Below the pieces are notes generated by a model. It worked only from the letters and a program-made list of their open reading frames with translations. It had not been told where the DNA came from and searched no databases. A stretch of DNA of 64,000 nucleotides from Ariolimax columbianus (lineage: Eukaryota; Mollusca; Gastropoda; Stylommatophora; Arionidae). Positions 46,181 to 58,997 of this stretch are shown piece by piece (position 1 is the stretch's first letter; each line of letters begins with the position of its first letter). A program made the position numbers and the translations under genes. The stretch is taken from positions 153,207,571 through 153,271,570 of the forward strand of contig JAVGWX010000002.1 in NCBI GenBank assembly GCA_036924085.1. Direction: 5' to 3'.

Positions 46181-46544
46181 AAAAATGATCCAATGAGTTG
46201 GTTTTGATTAGCGTGTGTACATTTACATGCTGTGTTTTTAAATCATCTTCGTAAGACGACTACATTAACAGCTCTACACAAAGGCAAACACAAAGACAAA
46301 CACGAAAAACAAAAAGTGAGAAACATATCAAAATGGCTTTAAAGAGCTAGTTCATGTATTATGCTACACTCCAACTCAAATCAAGTGAGGGCATATTTTG
46401 TATTGAGTAATATTCATTTATGTACATTTTTAAAACAAACGATTACACACTGTAAAGTAATTTAAAGAACTGTAAAATCATTCTTTGCGTGTAAACATAT
46501 TTACAAGATAACTCATTACATTAAGAGTATATACAATGCGAGCA

Positions 46545-46825
46545 AAAAGTAATGAGGGTCAGCTGAAGCCTGCAGATCAAGTTTCCCACCTGATGTACTC
46601 GTGTGTGCTACAGGAGACATGATGTGGCATATCAGTCTTGCTAAGGAGGTGGGGATTGACACTGTAATCCCAATAGTTATAGGCTTACTGAGGAGTCACG
46701 AATTGCACTGCAGCCAGAAGGACTCCGGTCCACCATCTTAAGTGCGCCTCGGCATATAAAAAGAGCCACTGCAACCTGCTATCAAAGAAACATCGGCTTA
46801 AGGTTCATTTAACTCAGCTTAGAAA
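46545..46825. repeat. Dispersed repeat, copy 1 (pair with 51,507-51,760)
   Basis: It aligns over about 250 bp with 51,507-51,760: shared order of AGTAATSAGGGTCAG, CACTGTAATC/TACTGTAATC, CTTACTGAGGAG, ATTGCACT-CAGCCAG, AAGAGC-ACTG-AAC. Non-coding interspersed element of unknown family. Confidence 0.65.
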
Positions 46826-46914
46826 AATAATAACAGCAGCCATAACATTGCCCATTTAATGGAATCTGGACAATGACAAAGAAAACAATCTGAAGAAATT
46901 TATGTGACGGAGAA

Positions 46915-48225
46915 CACACACAACAAGGAGACACAAACAAAGTCACTTATATAGAAACAAGTAAACTCATACAGCTACACACACACACACACACACAACA
47001 AGGAGACACAAACAAAGTCACTTATATAGAAACACGTAAACTCATACAGCTACACACACACACACTCTCAGGCACATAGACACAGACACACACACACACA
47101 CTCTCAGGCACATAAACACACACACACACACACTCTCAGGCACATAGACACACACACACACACACATTCACGTACGCACCGAGAGATACACTCAACTATA
47201 GAGACACGCACATTGACACACGAGCTTGCAGAGTCACACATGTAAACGTAGACTCACGAACACACCCACATACACAGAAACACATACAATCACACACACA
47301 TAGGCACACACTCAAATTCCTAGACAGACACACAGTGAGATATACACTAACATATAGAGACACACACACTCACAGAGACGCACACGCACACAAAAACATA
47401 AAAACACACACATAGACGCACATACACATACTTACAGACACTCACTCAGACAGACATACATACAGTCACATACACGCTCACAGACACACATGCACATGTA
47501 CACTTACATTCACATATACAGTACAAACAGACACATACACTCACATACACACATAAACCCACACACTCGCAGAGAAACGCACACATACATATAATTCCAC
47601 ACTCGCAGAGACATACACACACACACATAGACAAAAACACTAGCAGATCCACACACTGGCAGAGACATGCACACACATACACATAGATCCACACACTCAC
47701 ACATATACACTTATAGTTCCACAATCGCACACACACACACATAGACCCACACACTCGCAGACACACACACACACACACACACACACATTTCCTCTCACAC
47801 TCGCAGACACACACACACACACACACATTTCCTCTCACACTCGCAGAGACACACACACACACACACATTTCCTCTCACACTCGCAGAGACATACACACAC
47901 ACACACATTTCCTCTCACACTCGCAGAGACACACACACACACACACATACATAGACCCACACACTCGCAGAGACACACTCACATTTCCTCTCACACTCGC
48001 AGACACACACACACATATATAGACCCACACACTCGCAGAGGCACACACACACACATTTCCTCTCACACTCGCAGAGACACACACACACACACACACGCAT
48101 AGACCCACACACTCGCAGACACACACACACACTCACATTTCCTCACACACTCGCAGAGACACACACACACACACACACACACACCCACATACATAGACCC
48201 ACACACTCGCAGAGACATTCACATA
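46915..48225. repeat. CA-rich micro/minisatellite block
   Basis: (CA)n runs interspersed with phrases such as TTTCCTCTCACACTCGCAGA and TAGACCCACACACTCGCAGA, repeated many times. An 84-bp direct duplication opens the block (46,915-47,070). Minus-strand Cys/Val-rich frames are artefacts. Confidence 0.92.
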
Positions 48226-48645
48226 GATTGATCTAACATGTTACTCCAGGAGAAAAGGCCGAAATGAGTTAAACATTTGGCTACCTAACATCATACACTT
48301 GGTTTGCCTGATTGGACACCAAAACATACAGACGTGTTATAATATCATTGTCCGGAGGTTCAATACAACTTTATACTGAGTGGTGGTCGGAATGAAACGA
48401 ATAGGACCACTGTCACCTTCTATTTAAAAAAATAAAGTCAAATTGAAGAAACTGATGTGTTAAAAAGTGTTTTTTTCTGAACACTTCAAGCTACAGCTTG
48501 TCTGTTCACTTCTTCGCTGTTTGTTCATCACTAACCTTAGGTCCAGTATTTATTTACAAACGAAGCCTTTTACAGCTGCGTTGATTAGTGCATGCTGGTG
48601 GCATGAGTTGAACCCCTTACCTTTGTCTAAACAGATGCTCTATTA
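48226..48645. other. Non-coding, weak tRNA-like B box
   Basis: GAGTTGAACCCC (48,605-48,616) is a minus-strand B box; no A box at the right distance was found. Confidence 0.35.
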
Positions 48646-48880
48646 TTTAACTTAACATCTTTATGCTGCTTTAGAAGACTCTGCAGAGTCTGCATACTAG
48701 TTTCTTTTAATTCACTTAATTTTTAAACTTTGAGCATTCAATCTATTGTTGCATGCATTAATTGACCTTGTGCCAACAATCTTCTGTGGCAATGCATTTC
48801 AAGCTTTCACCATTCTCCGAATAAACAAAATATTTCCTAGCATATTTCTAAGCATGCCGTGAAATGAGACAAAAGAGAAG
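48646..48880 (-). pseudogene. CR1-like LINE 3' end, old copy
   Basis: On minus it reads AATGCATTGCCACAGAAGAT (the NALPQ-type end of CR1 ORF2), then GTATGCAGACTCTGCAGAGT, CTTCTAAAGCAGCATAAAGA and a TTAAG remnant at 48,645. It is more diverged than the 22-kb and 41-kb copies. Confidence 0.75.
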
Positions 48881-48956
48881 TGATTGTGGCTAGCAACCTC
48901 AAGTAACAAGAACATTGCCATTATAAACAGCCACTTCATACGCTCAGATATAGACT

Positions 48957-50130
48957 TCCTGTTTCTGTTTCTAAGAATCGACGTCACTGCACTCCGGGCA
49001 TACACATAAGGTGCTCAGTCTCTCTCATCAAATGGCGTAAGGTATGGATGCTGATGGTCCCTGTAGCTCGCTGGTTGTATACTCTCATGCGCCGTCCTCT
49101 CATGCGCCCCACTCCGCTCGAACCTCGTTTAATGTCGAAACTGTCTGTGGATTGATGGTTCATCTATTGCGGTGTCCTCATCCAGCAGGCGGTCATTGAT
49201 TGATTTCAAAATGTCACTTTGTCTATCACCAATGTGCCTATCATGGGAGTTTGTGAAGTCAAGATGTCAGCTCTTTCATTGCCCTGAACCACGGCATGAG
49301 CAGGACAGTAGATCCAGGTCAGCGCCTGGAGGTTTGAGGCCTCAACAGCAGCTATCCACTCGTACCTAAGCCATCCATTCTGTACTTTCTGAAGTACGGC
49401 TTGCGCGTCTGTCACGATGACTGCCTTTGTTATAGAAGTCTCAGATATCCATTTTAGTGCTGAGGTCACTGCTTCCGTCTCCGATCTCATACTGGAGGTT
49501 GTTGACATGTATGCCCTACTGCGCTCAGCAACGATCTTTCCTCTCACTCTAGCCGAGAAACCCCAGCCTGATGTCCCACTCAGCAACGACCTCTCCTCTC
49601 ACTCTAGCCGAGAAACCCCAGCCTGATGCCCCACTGCGCACGACTGATCTGTCGGTGCATATTGACAGCGTCACTCTCCTGGGTGTTCTCAGTTATCAGC
49701 TGATTTACCTCGTGCTCTGCACTCTCGTTGTTCCGTTCTCTGCATTCCTTGCCTAAGGTTATGATGACTCTCTGGTACTCTATCCTTCTATCTCCAATGT
49801 GGACCCATTCTTCCCCATTGGCTATCGTCTCAGCTGGAGGGACGTGTCCGATTGTTGACTCAGCCTGTGCCATCCATGACGACCCTCTCTTGATTCTTGA
49901 TCCCTTGATGTCTGAGATTCTACTGTGCAGAGGGTGCCACGTGTATGCGGTGACACGCATATAGGCTTTGACTTGTGCCAGTTTATATCTGGATGTCACC
50001 GATAACAATTCCAACATGTACCGCATCATCACAGTCGGCTTCCTGTAAAGGGGAAAGCTGAATTTAACCGAACGCTTCACATTGGGGTGAAAACGGGAAC
50101 TACTCCAAATGCTTGAAAACAAGCTTCATT
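48957..50130 (-). pseudogene. Second RNase H LINE family, copy 2
   Basis: Minus-strand frame 49,586-49,206 encodes SGTSGWGFSARVRGKIVAE, AYMSTTSSMRSETEAVTSAL, VIVTDAQAVLQKVQNGWLR and TWIYCPAHAVVQGNERADIL: a complete set of RNase H Glu, Asp and His/Asp motifs. Upstream (50,122-49,604) a linker frame reads WHPLHSRISDIKGSRIKRGS and VHIGDRRIEYQRVI. Around 49,530-49,620 a short stretch containing CTAGCCGAGAAACCCCAGCC is duplicated and breaks the frame. The 3' tail is GAAACAGAAACAGG (48,957-48,975). It matches 31.3-32.15 kb. Confidence 0.85.
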
Positions 50131-50194
50131 TAAAAGGCGGCAGTTTCATATGTGTATAATGTTTCAACCTGGAGCATAACTGAGTATGTGTGAA

Positions 50195-51138
50195 GTTAAA
50201 AGGGAAGTGTCACAGAGCTCGGTTTTGGGACCGATATTGATTTAGGATCCATGATTAAAAAATTTGCAGATTACACAAAACTATGTATGAGTGTCTCATC
50301 TATAGCAGAGGTGGATATATTGAGGTCAAATTTAGATAAAATTCGTGACTGGTCTGAAATGGCAAATGGAGTTTAATATAGATAAATGTACAGTCATCCA
50401 CATGGGTAGATCCAGTATGGAAAATATTTACAGAATGGGCGAGAACAATATTAGAATGATAGATAAGGAAAGGGACGTAGGGGTTATCATAGAACATACA
50501 GATAAAGTGAGTGAGCAAGTTTAGGTAGCAGTGAATAAAGTAAATGCAATGTTAGATATGACAAAAGAAAATAAACATAGAAGTAAGGAGGTGATTGTCA
50601 AATTGTATAAAGCATTAGTTAGACCTAGATTGGAGTACTGTGTACGTGTGTGGAGTCCTTATCGTAGAGGAGACATACACATGCTGGAAATGATACAAAG
50701 AAGAGCGTCAAAACTGATAGTGGAATTTCAGAATTACAGTTAGGAGAAAAGTTTAAGAAAAACGGACCTACAGAGTCTAGAAAAGAAAAGAATTCGAGGT
50801 GACTTAATACAGGATAATAAGACAATCACAGGAAAGGTTAAATTAGACTTTAACAAGTTTTTCAAAATACAACCACAAAAGAGAACAAGATGGCACATAT
50901 ACAAATTAACTAATGAAAGGTTCAGATTGAATATTAGGAACTATTTTTTTAGTCAGATAGGGGTGAATACTTGGGATGCATTACCCCAGGAGGTAGTGGA
51001 GGCAGAGACAGTTAATGCATTTAAGAATAGATTGTATCTGCATAGCTTTTAAAGCAGAGAAATGCAAGTGTGACTGGTTGTCTACAGACTCTGATGAGTC
51101 TTCTAAACCAGTATAAAAACGTTAAGTTAAGTTGTAAC
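50195..51138 (+). pseudogene. CR1-like LINE, older diverged copy
   Basis: It follows CR1 ORF2 from the SVLGP region to the end: [33 protein letters not shown], then a decayed GDLIQ region, VVEAETVNAFKN and the TTAAG tail. Deletions (the INDL to FADD segment is shortened; FADD reads FADY) and stops abound. Many substitutions against the 7.9-kb element show greater age. Confidence 0.88.
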
Positions 51139-51343
51139 AGTGAATGAATGAATGAAGGACGGAGTCAGTACATTCCCACACGCAATTGAACAATCCTCCT
51201 CCATGACTCCATGCACCTGTTCTTGTAAGTAAACAATTCAGCCATACCGTCTGCAATGCGTGCTGCTAAACGCATATAAGTAAAGTGATGCCTGAAGCCT
51301 TCAGCCTGACATTGCACAACAAAGTCATTCAAGAACCAACTAC

Positions 51344-51348
51344 TACTA

Positions 51349-51397
<49 letters not shown>

Positions 51398-51455
51398 ACT
51401 ACTTACTGCTGCTGCTGCTGCTGCTACTACTACTACTACTACTACTACTACCACT
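51344..51455. repeat. (ACT)n / (GCT)n triplet microsatellite
   Basis: About 20 ACT units, a GCT block of about 6, then ACT again. Confidence 0.95.
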
Positions 51456-51506
51456 ACCAACTGAAAACATATTGATGTTGCTCACGTTGAATCCATCAGG
51501 CTTGAA

Positions 51507-51760
51507 CAAAGTAAAGAGTAATCAGGGTCAGGTGAAACACACTGGTCCCCAGACAGTGCTCATAGAAACAGTAGCCTGACCAACCAGGTGTGAATGGATA
51601 CTGTAATCCTCATAGTGGTGAGCCTACTGAGGAGACTAGAATTGCACTTCAGCCAGGAGGACCAAGGATGCACTTCTCAAGTGTTCCTTGAGATGTAAGA
51701 AGAGCTACTGTAACTTGCCACTCAAGAAACCTCATCAAGAATTTAATTAACGCAGTACGA
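51507..51760. repeat. Dispersed repeat, copy 2 (pair with 46,545-46,825)
   Basis: See the entry at 46,545. Both copies are followed by a TTTAA-CTCAG or TTTAATTAACGCAG end. Confidence 0.65.
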
Positions 51761-53395
51761 GTGGCTTTCAAGCATGACGTCAGCCACGTAGCACCAACAT
51801 GAAATCAGCACACATTAAAACATTGTTTTCTCTTTTCTTTATCAATATTAAGAAATACAAGACCACATGTTAAATTGTTCCTTTAAAGAATCCTGCGCCA
51901 AAACACGTTGCATTCTTGCAAAGTGGTAGTTTGGTAGCATTATGGTTTACATTTTGAGGTTGTTAGCCACAATACCGGCTTCCTTTAGCCGTCTTTTACA
52001 ACAAGCATGGAAATTGCAAGAAATTGCGTCATATCGCGATGTCCAGTACGTCTTCTGACCCAGTATATACATCTTCAGCAACTCCTAACTTGAAGAGTTC
52101 TTCAAGCTATTCCAACCAGTTTGGAACTTTAACATTCAGCGGTTTACTGAAACCAACCACACTTGTAAGTGAGTAGGCGGTGAATGTGGGAGACGCAGGC
52201 GAGTCTTGCATTGAGTGTGATACCCCATCGGTGCCACTAAATTATTTAAACCGACGTTTTATGTTCGGTTATGGAACAATACCTTTCACCATGTCCATCC
52301 CAGTGGCCCGTTACAAGGGAGTGAAGAATGGCACCAATGCTCCTACATTGTTGTTGATGTTTTTGTTGTTGCCCACAATGAGGAAGTTTACTCCTTTGTG
52401 TGCCCTGAAAAGGGCGTTAAGTGGCAGGTTGTAGTAGCTTTCCTCACATACCGAGCGTGCTGATGAATGTGGACTGCGGCCCTCCAGGCGGTTCTGCTTT
52501 CCTTCTAAATAAGATTATTCATCTAGCTTGCACAGCTTGGATTGGTCGCTATCCTTCTAAATAAGATGTGCATGTCAACTTTTGTTTCTATTGAATTGCT
52601 TATATAAAAACCATGCACATGGGACACTTGAAACGTAACGGGATAAACGTCATTCTTATCCACGTAAGAACTGAACAGTGTGATTTACACGTAGCAACTT
52701 CCGCTTCATGTGTCTACACTCGCGACACTGGCTGCTTGCTTTTTATCTAACTTGGTTTGACCAAGGAGTGCTGGGATCATCAAGTTTTGTTTTGTTTTAG
52801 TGGTGTAGTTTCTACAGGATGGAGTAATCGGTCCTATGCCCTACTTGGTCGCTCAAATTCTACGATGTGGAATAGGTCACACATCCTTATTTTATTGGGC
52901 TTATAGTTTCTACAGGATGGAATAACCCTGTACGCCTTAGTCAACCTGCATTGAGTAGACTAGCTAGTGATGTCTGATAGGTCGAAGAAACAGTGTGTGC
53001 AGTCAACGAGATACAGGAACAACCAGTATCCATATAATTCATTCTTTGCGTAGAGATAATGCACATCTATAGGTCTGTCTGAAACACAGTTATGTTGATA
53101 CTGCATGACTTAACAGAACATTTGAAACTTTCTATTTACACAATAATGTCTTTGCAAGAATACGAAAGGAGATCCATCTGCGCACGCACGTTACCATTTC
53201 AGCAGTCGTGAACAAGTGAAAATCTGCAGGTTCCGCACAAGCCACGCCATATTGAAATGACATCTACTAAAAAAAAAAAAAAAACTAGCCATGGAAAATA
53301 TCCATGAATATGACTGTGGATCACCTACTTATACAGACCAAAGAGCGGCAATCTCGTACGTGGAAGTGACTACCCTTGATAAGCTGTGGGGGACC
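51761..53395. other. Non-coding with a dispersed repeat at 52,388-52,505
   Basis: The block 52,388-52,505 is the partner of 3140-3270. A word GTTTCTACAGGATGGARTAA occurs twice (near 52,808 and 52,908). No gene was recognised; the open frame leading into the G-rich array from 53,291 has no domain. Confidence 0.45.
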
Positions 53396-56300
53396 GACGA
53401 AGACACGAAACGACAAGGGGGGGGGGGGACAGGCGAAGACACGAAACGACAAGGGGGGGGGGGACAGGCGAAGACACGAAACGACAAGGGGGGGGGGGAC
53501 ACAGGTGAAGACACGAAACGACAAGGGGGGGGGGACAGGCGAAGACACGAAACGACAAGGGGGGGGGGACAGGTGAAGACACGAAACGACAATGGGGGGG
53601 GGGGGTGGAACAGGCGAAGACACCAAACGAACAGGGACGGGGGGGGGGACAGGCGAAGACACCAAACGACAAGGCGGGGGGGGGGGAATAGGCGAAGACA
53701 CGAAACGACAAGGGGGGGGGGGACACGCGAAGACACGAAACGACAAGGGGGGGGCAGGCGAAGACACGAAACGACAACGGGGGGGGGGGGTGGGCCAGGC
53801 GAAGACACAAAACGACAAGGGGGGAGGGACAGGCGAAGACACGAAACGCCAACAGGAAGGGGGGGGGGGACGCGAAGACACGAAACGACAACGGGGGGGG
53901 GGGGAACAGGCGAAGACACGAAACGACCAAGGGGGGGGGGGGATAGGCGAAGACACGAAACGACAAATGGGGGTGGGGGACAGGCAAAGACACGAAACGA
54001 CAACGGGGGGGGGGGACACGCGAGACACGAAACGACAATGGGGGGGGGGGGGACAGGCGAAGACACAAAACGACAAGGGGGGAGGGACAGGCGAAGACAC
54101 GAAACGCCAACAGGGGGGGGGGTCACGCGAAGACACGAAACGACAACGGGGGGGGGGGACAGGCGAAGACACGAAACGACAAGGGGGGGGGGATAGGCGA
54201 AGACACGAAACGACAAATGGGGGTTGGGGACAGGCAAAGACACGAAACGACAAGGGGGGGGGGAACAGGCGAAGACACAAAACGACAAAAGGGGGGGGGG
54301 GGAACAGGCGAAAACACGAAACGACAAGGGGGGGGGGGCGGAACAGGCGCAGACACGAAACGACAAGGGGGGGGGGGGACAGGCGAAGACACGAAACGAT
54401 AAAAGGGGGGGGGGAACAGGCGAAGACACGAAACGACAAGGGGGGGGGGAGACAGGCGTAGACACGAAACGACAAGGGAGGGGGGGGGGGAGAGAACAGG
54501 CGAAGACACGAAACGACAATGGGGGGGGGGGGGACAGGCGAAGACACGAAACGAACAGGGAGGGGGGGGAACAGGCGAAGACACGAAACGAACAGGGAAG
54601 GGGGTGGGGGAACAGGCGAAGACACGAAACGACAAAAGGGGGGGGGGGGACAGGCGAAAACACGAAACGACAAGGAGGGGGGGGAACAGGCGAAGACACG
54701 AAACGAACAGGGAGGGGGGGCAGGCGAAGACACGATACGAGAAAGGGGGGGGGGACACGCGAAGACACGAAACGACAATGGGAGGGGGGGTGGTCCAGGC
54801 GAAGACACAAAACGACAAGGGGGGGGGACAGGCGAAGACACGAAACGACAAAAGAGGGGGGGGGGACAGGCGCAGACACGAAACGACAAGGGGGGGGGGG
54901 GACAGGCGAAGACACGAAACGACAAAAGGGGGGGGGGGAACAGGCGAAGACACGAAACGACAAGGGGGGGGGGGAACAGTCGCAGACACGAAACGACAAG
55001 GGGGGGGGGCAGGCGAAGACACCAAACGATAAAAGGGGGGGGGAACAGGCGAAGACACGAAACGACAAAGGGGGGGGGGACAGGCGTAGACACGAAACGA
55101 CAAGGGAGGGGGGGGGGAGAGAACAGGCGAAGACACGAAACGACAATGGGGGGGGGGGACAGGCGAAGACACGAAACGAACAGGGAGGGGGGGGGAACAG
55201 GCGAAGACACGAAACGAACAGGGAAGGGGGTGGGGGAACAGGCGAAGACACGAAACGACAAAAGGGGCGGGGGACAGGCGAAAACACGAAACGACAAGGA
55301 GGGGTGGGGGAACAGGCGAAGACACGAAACGAACAGGGAGGGGGGGGGACAGGCGAAGACACGAAACGAGAAAGGGGGGGGGGCAGGCGAAGACACGAAA
55401 CGACAAATGGCGGGGTGGACAGGCGAAGACACGAAACGACAAGGGGGGGGGGGAACAGGCAAAGACACGAAATGACAAGGAGGGGGGGGGGAACAGGCGC
55501 AAACACGAAACGACAAGGGGGGGGGGACAGGCGAAGACACGAAACGACAAGGGGGGGGGGAACTGCCGAAGACACAAAACGACAAGGGGGGGGGGACACG
55601 CGAAGACACGAAACGACACGGGGGGGGGGGGGGGCCAGGCGAAGACACGAAACGACAACGGGGGGGGGGGGCACGCGAAGACACGAAACGACAATGGGAG
55701 GGGGGGGGGGTGGGCCAGGCGAAGACACAAAACGACAAGGGGGGAGGGACAGGCGAAGATACGAAACGCCAACAGGGGGGGGGGCACGCAAAGACACGAA
55801 ACGACAACGGGGGGGGGGGGAACAGGCGAAGACACGAAACGACCAAGGGGGGGGGGAACAGGCGAAGACACGAAACGACAAGGGGGGGGGGGAACAGGCG
55901 AAGACACGAAACGAACAGGGAGGGGGGGGGGAACAGGCGAAGACACGAAACGAACAGGGAAGGGGGTGCGGGAACAGGCGAAGACACGAAACGACAAAAG
56001 GGGGGGGGGACAGGCGAAAACACGAAACGACAAGGAGGGGTGGGGGAACAGGCGAAGACACGAAACGAACAGGGAGGGGGGGGACAGGCGAAGACACGAA
56101 ACGAGAAAGGGGGGGGGGCAGGCGAAGACACGAAACGACAAATGGGGGGGGGGGGACAGGCGAAGACACGAAACGACAAGGGGGGGGGAACAGGCGAAGA
56201 CACGAAATGACAAGGAGGGGGGGGGGAAACAGGCGCAGACACGAAACAACAAGGGGGGGGGGACAGGCGAAGACACGAAATGACAATGGGGGGGGGGAGG

Positions 56301-56415
56301 AACAGGCGAAGACACGAAACGACAAGGGGGGGGGGGACAGGCGAAGACACGAAACGACAAAAGGGGGGGGGGAAACAGGCGAAGACACGAAACGAACAGG
56401 GAGGGGGGAGGCCAA
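53396..56415. repeat. 3-kb G-run minisatellite, about 85 units
   Basis: Units of about 33-38 bp: AGGCGAAGACACGAAACGAC, then AAG/AAC/AAT, then 6-15 G, then GACA or GAACA. G-run length varies from unit to unit, which shifts frames constantly, so the very long open frames on both strands (Pro/Ser/Cys-rich on minus, Gly/Arg/Thr-rich on plus) are artefacts. Longer blocks of units recur as higher-order copies (for example around 54,470-54,780 and 55,090-55,420, both with the GAACAGGGA variants). The array ends 170 bp from paralogue B. Confidence 0.97.
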
Positions 56416-56587
56416 GAGACGAAACGAACAGTCTACTTCATGAACCCCACCGGGTTAGAATCAAAGCATCAGTTGCTCAAAGAAGAATAAGAAGAAACTA
56501 TAATCACTAGTGATCCAAACCATTACTAAAAATAAATATTGAATGTCGCAGATGAAAGGTGAATATTAATGATTAATTTTTTGTTTG

Positions 56588-57498
56588 CTAACTTGTTTTC
56601 CAAAAGAACCAAATTGTTGATCTGTTGACGTTATTTCCTTCATGACCACTGTGGGGCGCATAGCTGGAGTTCATTCCATCAAGTCCAGGGACCCAGACAG
56701 GTGCACCGGAACATCCAGGACAGGTAGCCGCCTTGTATGTATATCTGTACCAGCCTTGGTCATCGCTAACTTTACCACTGTCTCGACTCTCACAAGATCC
56801 AATACTGAATTGTTTAGAGCACCCGTGTGGATGGGAGACAACCACGGAGAGATTATTACCGTAAAGAACTTTGTCAACGTCTTCCCAGACCGCAGACCAC
56901 TGCTGTCTGATTGTGTCCAAAGTTGTGCACAGATCTGGGTCATGCGTGACACAGTCCATAACGCAGTAATCCCCGTCTATGTCACTCTGAACAACTTTGA
57001 ATCCTCTGGCACTAACGATCGTGGACTGATCTCCAGGAATGTCGTAGAAAAATTCAACAGTTGTCTTCTGGGCTTCATCATCATCAAAGACAACATGCAT
57101 GGCTGTGTGGATCCTCAGATAACCAGAGACCATGTGAGGACCATGAAGCTCTTGGCAGTCGACAAAAGGACAAGGTATGTCCGTCTGAATCTTCTCCTTG
57201 AAGACACCCCAAACTCGACCACTCCCATATCTCGACATATTGCTTCCTCTGTATTTGTAGAAACTGTATCCATCTGGTCTCGCTTGGCTAGTAAAGTTAC
57301 ATGTCAGCCGAACTGTTTCTTTTGCCTTGACCTTCATAAAGTCTAGCACAAAGGGTTTTCTTACAGCTTCCGGAAATTTGTCCAAAGTAATGTCGTTGAC
57401 CGGAACGAAATCCCCATGGCCTGGGTTTTTGTCGCACATTATCAGAGCTGTCTTCAGGTCAGCTTCGCCATTGAAGCTGACCTCTGTCTCGTGAATAC
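56588..57498 (-). CDS. Trypsin-like (PA-clan) cysteine-containing protein, last exon, paralogue B
   Basis: Inverted paralogue of 37,810-38,738, with an unbroken frame of about 303 codons to the stop at 56,588. The exon start (57,498) follows a minus-strand acceptor ACCTGTTTCAG; the open frame continues into the intron by chance. The same candidate catalytic motifs are kept: HTAMHV, DIDGDYC, SHPHGCSKQFSIG and CPGCSGAPVW. About 27 residues differ from A, nearly all in the first third and in the IRQQWSAVWEDVDKVLY region. The C-terminus is shorter (KTS against KPNQQQLKE). Both copies being open argues that both are or were functional. No upstream exon was found. Confidence 0.85.
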
Positions 57499-58914
57499 CT
57501 GAAACAGGTAATACATTATCAATGACTTTTAACGAATACAAACAGGCTATATCAGTAATTCAATCAATTAATTAATCAATCAATCAAAACCTTTTCAGCT
57601 CCACATGGAGCATAGGTATTGAACACATTTATGTCAAGACGTCAATCGTTGAGAGATCTATATCTGATGATGTAAATGCTATTGTCTGTGAGTTCTGTTG
57701 GCCTCAGGTCTGTAGCGAGGTCACTATATTTGGCCATTTTCTATATATTCGTCTTCTTCCGGGTAACATAAGAAATCACTGAGACATAACATCTAAATGA
57801 ATTATGAATTATGTCTTTACACTTTTGTGTATTCACACAGTGTATCTGTCATTGTCAGAGTTTGTACGTCCATTTCTAAATAGTATCTTCCCATCGCATT
57901 TTGAGTCTTCCTTCCTTTCTACTTTCCAGGATATCTCCAATGAGTAAAATTTTGGTCAGCTCACTTGGTGTTGACACAGAATTGAACCTCTAGGGTTTGC
58001 ATGTTGTTCTTACATGATTTTATTTAGCTTGATATGAAATAATGGTTGTCCGTTGGCGTGAACTTTTGTGAGAGGGTCACATGGACCCCGTGTAGGGAGC
58101 CTGAGTCAGTGGGACATGAGAAGGGAGTCCCTCTACCACCGCCCCCGTGGACAGATAATGTAAGAACCATGAAGACAAATAATAAATGTCTTTATTTCGA
58201 CTCAAAAGTTACTAGAAAATGAAACCTCAAGGCTTAGCGAAATATAAAAAATAAGTCATTATTAGCAGAACTGAACAAGGGATTGACATCTGAACCTCGC
58301 ATGTCAAACTTGGGAATTATTCTAAAAAGTAGATCTTTGGTAGCAAGACCAGACCCGGCTGGTTTCTCAGTCTACAACAGGACAAACAACACAGGAAAAC
58401 ACATAATTAATAATAAAATAAGCAAGACAAACAGAATACAATGCGCAAGGTGGCAGTCATATTAACCAGAGCGTGAACGAGAATGTATGAATCACTGTAT
58501 GCGACAGTTGGACAAAGTAGGCCATACAAGATATGAAAATAATACGGGAAGCAATGAGTAAATACACTATAATTAGCTCCATTGGTATCTGAAACTGCTA
58601 TTATTGGGTCAAGTGTGTTATAACGTCGATCGTTGCAAGCTGTTTTTTTTCGTGACAAAAAATTAGTCTGCCTCGTTTCCTAAAGCACTGCATGCTGTAA
58701 TATGTTTTGAGCGTTACGGTTAAGTGCTTCCGATTTCAGCATGTATTTTAAAAAGCGATGCGCTGCTATACTTGTAGCTGTGGCTCAACTGTAAGGCAGA
58801 CATTGAAGCTCCCAGAATATACAGATAGTAGTGGCCATTACCAGGTAAGTCTCCACCAACTGGGGAAACTATGCTGTTTGATCGTGCGAGCAGTCCCTCT
58901 TTGCCCCATCAGCT
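57499..58914. other. Intron/flank and non-coding sequence
   Basis: The first part is presumably the intron of paralogue B. There is an (AATC)n-like stretch at 57,558-57,590. No exon or repeat family was recognised in the remainder. Confidence 0.4.
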
Positions 58915-58997
58915 AGAATGTTGTTGCTGTTGTTGTTGCTGCTGTTGTTGCTGTTGTTGTTGTTGCTGTTGTTGTTGCTGTTGTTGTTGCTGCTGTT
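58915..58997. repeat. (TTG)/(CTG) triplet repeat
   Basis: About 27 triplets of TTG with interspersed CTG (poly-Asn/Ser on minus). Simple repeat. Confidence 0.92.

Noticed and set aside
47446..48136. Cysteine/valine-rich frames, superficially like small disulphide-rich peptides
   Set aside because: Translation of CA/GT repeats.
52180..52434. Frame of 84 codons
   Set aside because: Its end overlaps a dispersed repeat and it has no domain.
53321..56443. Frames of 739 to 1028 codons on both strands
   Set aside because: They lie wholly in the G-run minisatellite, are open in several registers at once, and consist only of repeat units; there is no domain and no start context.
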